From contig JASANG010003490.1 of NCBI GenBank assembly GCA_030248215.1, positions 62,001-126,000 on the forward strand: a stretch of 64,000 nucleotides of DNA, written 5' to 3'. The stretch is from Enoplolaimus lenunculus. Lineage: Eukaryota > Nematoda > Enoplea > Enoplida > Thoracostomopsidae. A program made the position numbers and the translations under genes. A model generated the notes under the pieces. It ran no database searches, had not been told where the DNA came from, and was given only the letters and a program-made list of their open reading frames with translations. Below are positions 58,860 to 64,000 of the stretch, in pieces; position 1 is the stretch's first letter, and every line of letters begins with the position of its first letter.

Positions 58860-60650
58860 AAGTGGATGACGTTTTCAACACGATTTGAAGCAAAAAGAAA
58901 ACTGCAAAATTTTCATTGAAAAGTTACTCGATTAGCCTCAGTAGGGGCTTTATAGTTTTCTGGGGATGGCTTAATTGCCGTAGGGCAACTTTTGCTGCCC
59001 TCTAATTTGTTTAATTGGCTGCGTTTGCGACAATTTTTACACTGTCAAGCAATATTGCAATAACTTTCAAGTTTCAAGACACGAAATATTAGTGTTGTAT
59101 CATTTACGATTCATAATATATGTTGGTATTTGATAGATTTTGAAAAAGTTCCTTGAAACTACATTAAAAACAATCGAAAATGTGTTTTGACCCGTTAAAT
59201 AAAGTTGTAGAGTGACAAGCCTATGAATGAGGCAACTTTCTATCCTCTTGCACGTCTGATAATCAGGCCTTGAAAATGCACAGCTACGGTCTGTTCAATC
59301 TTATTCATTGATTCCAGTTCCAACTGTCTGCGCTTCCACCTTTTACCCCGATCCCTAGACCTAAAATTTTTTACCTTCAAAGTCATGACTGCAAAATGCT
59401 ACTTCTAGATTCACTTGACCGGAACGTTCATGTAAACATCCATCAACGACTACAACAGAATCAAAGTACCGCGAGTCTTTAAGCCGATCCGGAAAATTCA
59501 GAAGTTTTCCGGTATCAACCACTGAACATATACTCTATAGACTAAAGTAAATTTTTTCATGAATAAAGAAACGGTCGAGAATAATACCGGAAACTTGCAT
59601 AACATAAACGATTCGCGGAACCATCCTGAATCGTTTATCATCTAAACTGCAGTTCCGGGTGTATCCGAACATCAAGTTTGACAGGATAATAGGTTGTAAC
59701 TTCAAAATAACGATAAAGTTATAGAATGTGACCATGCCAAGAAAGTCACAAGACATGCCCAAGTACAGTCATACTCAAAGTTTATCCGAAGCTCATTATC
59801 AGGTTACGATAGAATTGGTTCGGTTATGGATTTTTTCTGTATATATACCAAGTCAAGGGATCAGATCACTCAAGTTTCTTGCTGTTTTTCAACAATTTAA
59901 AGGATTGATCCACAAAACAATTCAGGAAGTTCTTGAGAACCAATGAAAGAAGGACAATATTGTATTTGATTGCGTTCCTCAATCGAACCCAAATGCAATT
60001 CGCTTTGATCAAGAAATGGGTATTGTAAAGCAATATTTGTTCCAAGGTTAATATTGATTATAGTCAAATCGTGTACCTTTTCCGTGAAAAAAGAATCAGC
60101 TCCGTGAAAAAAGAAACAGGACACCCAGAATAAAAGGAACTTCGTCAGAATTACTATTAAACTAAGCTAAGCTCTCTGATCGGACAAAACGTTGCTTTCT
60201 GAAAATTTTTAAGACACACCTTCCTGCAGGAATAGATGCCTATGCAAGGCATATATATGACTTATCGAGTAAGCTAGGGACAAAATGAGTGAAGTCTATG
60301 TTAAATGATTTACGCGAGTGGTGTCTAGGAGAAGAATTGATGATTTTTGCTGTCTAACGAAACTGAAATTGCATTAAAAACGTAGAGCTTAGAAGAAATA
60401 TAAAAATTAAGCCCCACTTTCACCACCATATTACGCCGTTTTTGTATAAAACAGCTGCTACGCTATAGTTTCATGTTTCAAAAGTAAATAATTACACGAA
60501 CTAAAGAGTACACGAACTAAAGATTGCAACTATGATTCGGATAGAAATAGGCTGCATATATATGTAACGTTTTGCACACACCAGATTATATTGCACATCT
60601 AAAATATGTTGATTTGTGACCTTACTATCAATGGTGCGAAATCAGTTGCA
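58860..60650. other. gene-poor stretch after the UGT gene
   Basis: The first ~350 bp is the probable 3' UTR. A short direct repeat TCCGTGAAAAAAGAA lies near 60078 and 60100. No further gene. Confidence 0.4.
59198..59203 (+). promoter_or_regulatory. candidate poly(A) signal of the UGT gene
   Basis: AATAAA 339 nt after the stop codon at 58857-58859, the first canonical signal on this strand. Confidence 0.4.
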
Positions 60651-60977
60651 TTGAACAGCTTTTCTGTTCAATTTTTAGTTTATGATATTATGTGCTAGGA
60701 TGTAACCAGATATCCGTTTCCGGTAAGTGTCGGTGTCCGTTTCTTTTCCGTTATTGCTTTGAACAGCTCTTCTGTTCAACTTTTAGTTTATGATGTTATG
60801 TGTCAGGCTGTAACCGGATATCCGTTTCCGGTAAGTGTCGGTGTCCGCTTCCTTTTCCGTTATTGCGTTGAACAGCTTTTCTGTTCAATTTTTAGTTTAT
60901 GATGTTATGTGTCAGGATGTAACCGGACATCCGTTTCGGTTTCCGGTAAGTGTCGGTGTCCGTTTCTTTTTCCGTTA
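60651..60977. repeat. 108-bp tandem repeat, 3 copies
   Basis: Units start at 60651, 60759 and 60868 (TTGAACAGCT...). Each has the self-complementary GAACAGCTTTTCTGTTC, then TTTAGTTTATGATGTTATGT, then the element end AGGATGTAACCGGATATCCG and CGGTAAGTGTCGGTGTCCG. The last unit continues into the MITE at 60914. Confidence 0.9.
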
Positions 60978-61262
60978 TATAAATACGAAAATTATGTTAT
61001 AGATCAGGTAAAACATCTCGCAAATTTTCATGAAGGATAAGCTGTAATTCTCCAAATGAAATTAAAATTACAAAATTCATTCAAAATCTTGAAAATGAAT
61101 TTCGAAATTTCGATGCATCCACCGTTTCTGTTTGAAATTTCAGAAACCCCGGTGAATATATGTATAGAAAAATCATTTTTGAAACTTTTATACTTCAACA
61201 TTTTCCGTTTCCTATCACTATAAGTTTCCGTTTCCATTATTTTTACTATCCGTTTACATCCT
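60914..61262. mobile_element. GATGTAA MITE, second copy
   Basis: The ends AGGATGTAACCGGACAT and the complement of CTATCCGTTTACATCCT are inverted. The right ~100 bp aligns, inverted, with the start of 24443-24838. TTCCGTTTCC words are frequent. Segment 61060-61120 is also inverted relative to 61383-61430 outside the element, so the locus is rearranged. Confidence 0.6.
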
Positions 61263-61481
61263 GGATGTTAAATTTGATTGATGTGATTTGTATATGGTTT
61301 GAGTCATATACTTTATTTTTCTGCCAACACAATTGGGGCGTGCAAATATTCAGCGGCCTTTTAAACGTGTTAAAAGAAAGATGGCGAAATGCATCGAAAT
61401 TTTTAAGATTTTGGATGAGTTTTGTAATATTTACTCAATTTGAAACACTTGCTGCATATCTGTAACGAAAAATTGCGTGAA

Positions 61482-61532
61482 GTTTGTTCGGAAAACGGGA
61501 AAAGTGGAAAATTTAAACGCTTAGATTATCCC
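61482..61532. repeat. left part of an interrupted ~95-bp repeat unit
   Basis: GTTCGGAAAACGGGAAAAGT then GGAAAATTTAAACGCTTAGA matches the unit at 63671-64000 and, on the opposite strand, 29582-30008. The hAT-like element inserted directly after it. Confidence 0.6.
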
Positions 61533-63670
61533 TATCGATGGGCACAATATATCCGGATATTCGGATATAAAAATATTCGGATAAGTATTCGAAAAGAAAC
61601 TTGTATTCAGATATCCGGGTATCTGGATGTATCTGGAGCTGGGGAAAAGAATTACTGCATTCAAAACTAAGTTAAAATGTTGAACCAGTCTTGTATAATT
61701 CCATGATTGAAAATTTTGGTTTCTTAAAACATGCCAAATTTAAGAGAAAAACTTCAGCCTAGCTTGATATTTATCGGAATAATGACTTCGTATTTTTGAA
61801 TATCTCAAAATGACCTCAGTAAAAATTAGCATAGAATACGCGCTGACAAGCACTAAATTTATTACCTTTGCAAGAAACAAAATCTACTTATATACATATA
61901 CCCAGTCGCGTCGCGAGATTACATACTGGTCGTCATTTTAAATTCTGATCGCTCTTGGTTTTTAATAAGACGCCAAGGCTAACTGGCTATGATGCTAATT
62001 ATTAAAAGGCAAGCTTGCAAATCTGGCAATCTATAAAGGCACATCTGAATTTTTCATGACATAGAACCCATGAGCTTATAGGTTTTGAAATCAAACCCCC
62101 CCAAAAGCAAATTTTTCTCCTACACCAAAATGGTTTAAAAGTACCTTATCAGCGATTCTAGCTGTCTAAATAGTGAGCACAGTGCGGCGTTGGGAGGCGG
62201 TGTGACAGAACAGTACAAAATTGATTCGAATAGTTCGGTTGTTACAGAAAAAGTTTCCTCCTCTTCTGAACTGTTGACAATACACTTTTAGAACTGCTCC
62301 GCTGTAGTCCATAAAAGATCGAACAAAGTGAAAATATATATTCAAATTTTTAAAAATTAAAATTTAATGGAAATTATCAAGGAAGGTTACGAGGAGCCAC
62401 ATCGGCGTTGTGTTCCGATATATAAGACTAGCGCGAGTCTTGAAGATCTGGACCAATATTACTTTAACGATGTAACAACCAAAACATATTACTAAGTTTA
62501 AGCCTCCTCAGCGTACTAATCACAAGTCTAAAACAAAGCTTTGCCTAAGCACAAGTAAAAATACTCAAAAATTAAAACTGATAAGGTTCCATTACGTTAC
62601 AATTTTCCCCCTCAGAAAGTTTTTCTTCTTTCCCCTCAGAAAATTTTTTGGTGAAAAATTGCGTATCAAAACCTTTATGAGCCTGTCCACCGACAGAAGC
62701 TTCTGGATCCGCCGCTGGAAGCGAGGCACCACCAAAATTAATATGGGCTGATGTATGTATGATTAAGCGTACTGTAGTGATTCGAATAAGAGGAGGGAGG
62801 CCTGATATTTATTTGGCCTCTCCAGAGGGTTCCCCAGTTATTCGGTTACTGACTGTTATTTTTTTAAACCCGCCCTCCGCCACTCTTGGTTACTGATATA
62901 TCCAGTGTTACAACTATCAGTTGAATTAAACCTTTTTTGCCTTGCATCAAAAGATTGACCTATAATGTAAGGTTATACTTTGGAATGTTACTTTCAAAAC
63001 TTAGTACGCTTTAAAGTTTCGAACTCATCTTTATTTGGTCCTGGAGTCACAGGTATGGACTCTAATTAGAGTTTATAATCGACATTTATGGACTCTAATT
63101 AGGGTTTAGGGATTCTATCCGCTTACGGACTGTTATTAGGGATACGAACCCCTATTGATTAGGACTAAAAAGGTGGACACTATATCTTATTCCCCCTGTT
63201 ATTCGGAATAAGTATATTTAAACGTGGTTCTTTTTTTGGAACGTAAAACGAGTCACTCATATATATAGTTCGAGGGAAGGGTGACATTTGATAGAATCGG
63301 AGACAAAACAAATCAACTCAATTTCTGGTGGCCAACGCAAGTATTTATTAGTCAGTAGCAATCTTTTAAACCGAATACCCAGCACTATTGAAGCAGTTGC
63401 ATAATAAACAACTATTTTTAGATTTGCATGTTTTACGCTCGTACCAATCAGCTTGCGGGTCAGGGTACTTTCATTAGAGCAACAAGTTAAAACATGTGCG
63501 TGAGAAACAAAAATTGAAGTTCCGAAACCCACAAAAACGCAAAATTGAGCTTCAGATTTCCGCAATAGAAAATTTAATTTCGGATATCCGGATATGCGGA
63601 TATCCGGATAAATCTCCTGCAAGAATTGCCGGATATCCGGATGTGAAAAAATATCTGATGCCCATCACTA
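61533..63670. mobile_element. 2.1-kb hAT-like element without transposase
   Basis: The flanks ATTATCCC and ATTATCTC (61525-61532, 63671-63678) agree at 7 of 8 positions. The ends TATCGATGGGCA and the complement of TGCCCATCACTA are inverted. Sub-terminal regions on both sides (61550-61632, 63575-63645) are packed with GGATATCCGGATAT-type palindromes. The interior has frames up to 121 codons (63257-63622, minus) with no DDE or hAT-dimerisation features seen, so it is non-autonomous or decayed. An alternative is two unrelated half elements, but the duplication argues for one. Confidence 0.65.
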
Positions 63671-64000
63671 ATTATCTCTGGGTTGGTAGGAAAAATCTGA
63701 AAGATAGGTTTTGTTTGGAAAACAGAAAAGTGGAAGAATTAAAACGTAAAGGTTTTCCTTGGATAGGTAGGAAAAGTCTGAAAGTAGATTTGGTTTGGAA
63801 AACAAGAAAACTGGAAAATGTGTTTCCCCCGCCACAATCTTTACTGTATATTAAGACAAATTATGGAACCCCCTGCGATTTAAAGGGCTACTGAGCAGGA
63901 TGGGGGGATATATTCTCAGGTTTTGTACGGAAAATTTGAAGCGTAAAATTTGTTTGGAAAACGAAAAAGTGAAAAAATCAAACGCCTAAATTTCCATGGT
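63671..64000. repeat. ~95-bp satellite-like repeat units at the window edge
   Basis: GGTAGGAAAAATCTGAAAG, TTTGTTTGGAAAACAGAAAA and TGGAAGAATTAAAACG recur at 63690, 63760 and 63950. This continues the unit interrupted at 61532. It runs off the window end. The 132-codon frame here is derived from the repeat. Confidence 0.6.

Noticed and set aside
63496-63894. 132-codon frame rich in Lys and Arg
   Set aside because: Spans the right end of the hAT-like element and the satellite-like repeat; not a gene.

Overview
This is an AT-rich animal genomic window that is gene-poor and full of small DNA transposons. The hexamer TTAGGC, the telomere repeat characteristic of nematodes, occurs many times as interstitial runs. 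The two best-supported genes belong to families that are large in nematodes: a degenerin/ENaC channel and a UDP-glycosyltransferase. I therefore read it as a nematode, with introns of about 0.3-1.4 kb. A large repeat-rich genome of the Enoplea type (for example a mermithid) would fit, but the species is inference. No virus-like or LTR element, rRNA gene, CRISPR array or genuine tRNA gene was recognised.

Genes. (1) Minus strand, 28035 to 22603: a DEG/ENaC-type amiloride-sensitive sodium channel subunit. I reconstructed it as five exons with matching splice phases, 601 aa in all, from a 71-bp first exon carrying the His-Gly gating motif to a cytoplasmic tail exon. (2) Minus strand, 34362 to 33361: an intronless-looking secreted, probably GPI-anchored protein of 333 aa with fibronectin-III-like character. 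The 3' end of this gene is tandemly duplicated downstream. (3) Plus strand, 56892 to 58859: a two-exon UDP-glucuronosyl/glucosyltransferase of 564 aa with signal peptide, donor-binding signature and C-terminal membrane anchor. A possible fourth coding piece lies at 17376-16963 (minus) and is weak.

Repeats. Most of the remaining sequence is single-copy noncoding DNA scattered with miniature inverted-repeat elements, several still showing target-site duplications. Main groups: TTAA-flanked piggyBac-like elements with a tRNA-like core (2097-2356, 28406-28666); TIR elements whose core is degenerate TTAGGC (1283-1498, 19714-19867, 21683-21884, 31923-32064, 56286-56466); hAT-like MITEs with 8-bp duplications (30982-31141, 36007-36183, 42450-42861, 45357-45473, 46038-46197, and the 2.1-kb 61533-63670); a TAA-flanked Harbinger-like pair (8503-8723, 21181-21398); and a near-identical 1.78-kb duplication (43435-45213 and 46870-48650) containing a 1.12-kb element with ~245-bp inverted arms.

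The genes show no operon-like linkage and lie kilobases apart. All four introns of the channel gene contain repeat-like inserts, and elements also flank the glycosyltransferase gene. The strongest candidates for something undescribed are the tRNA-core TTAA elements and the family of inverted-repeat elements that carry telomere-like sequence.
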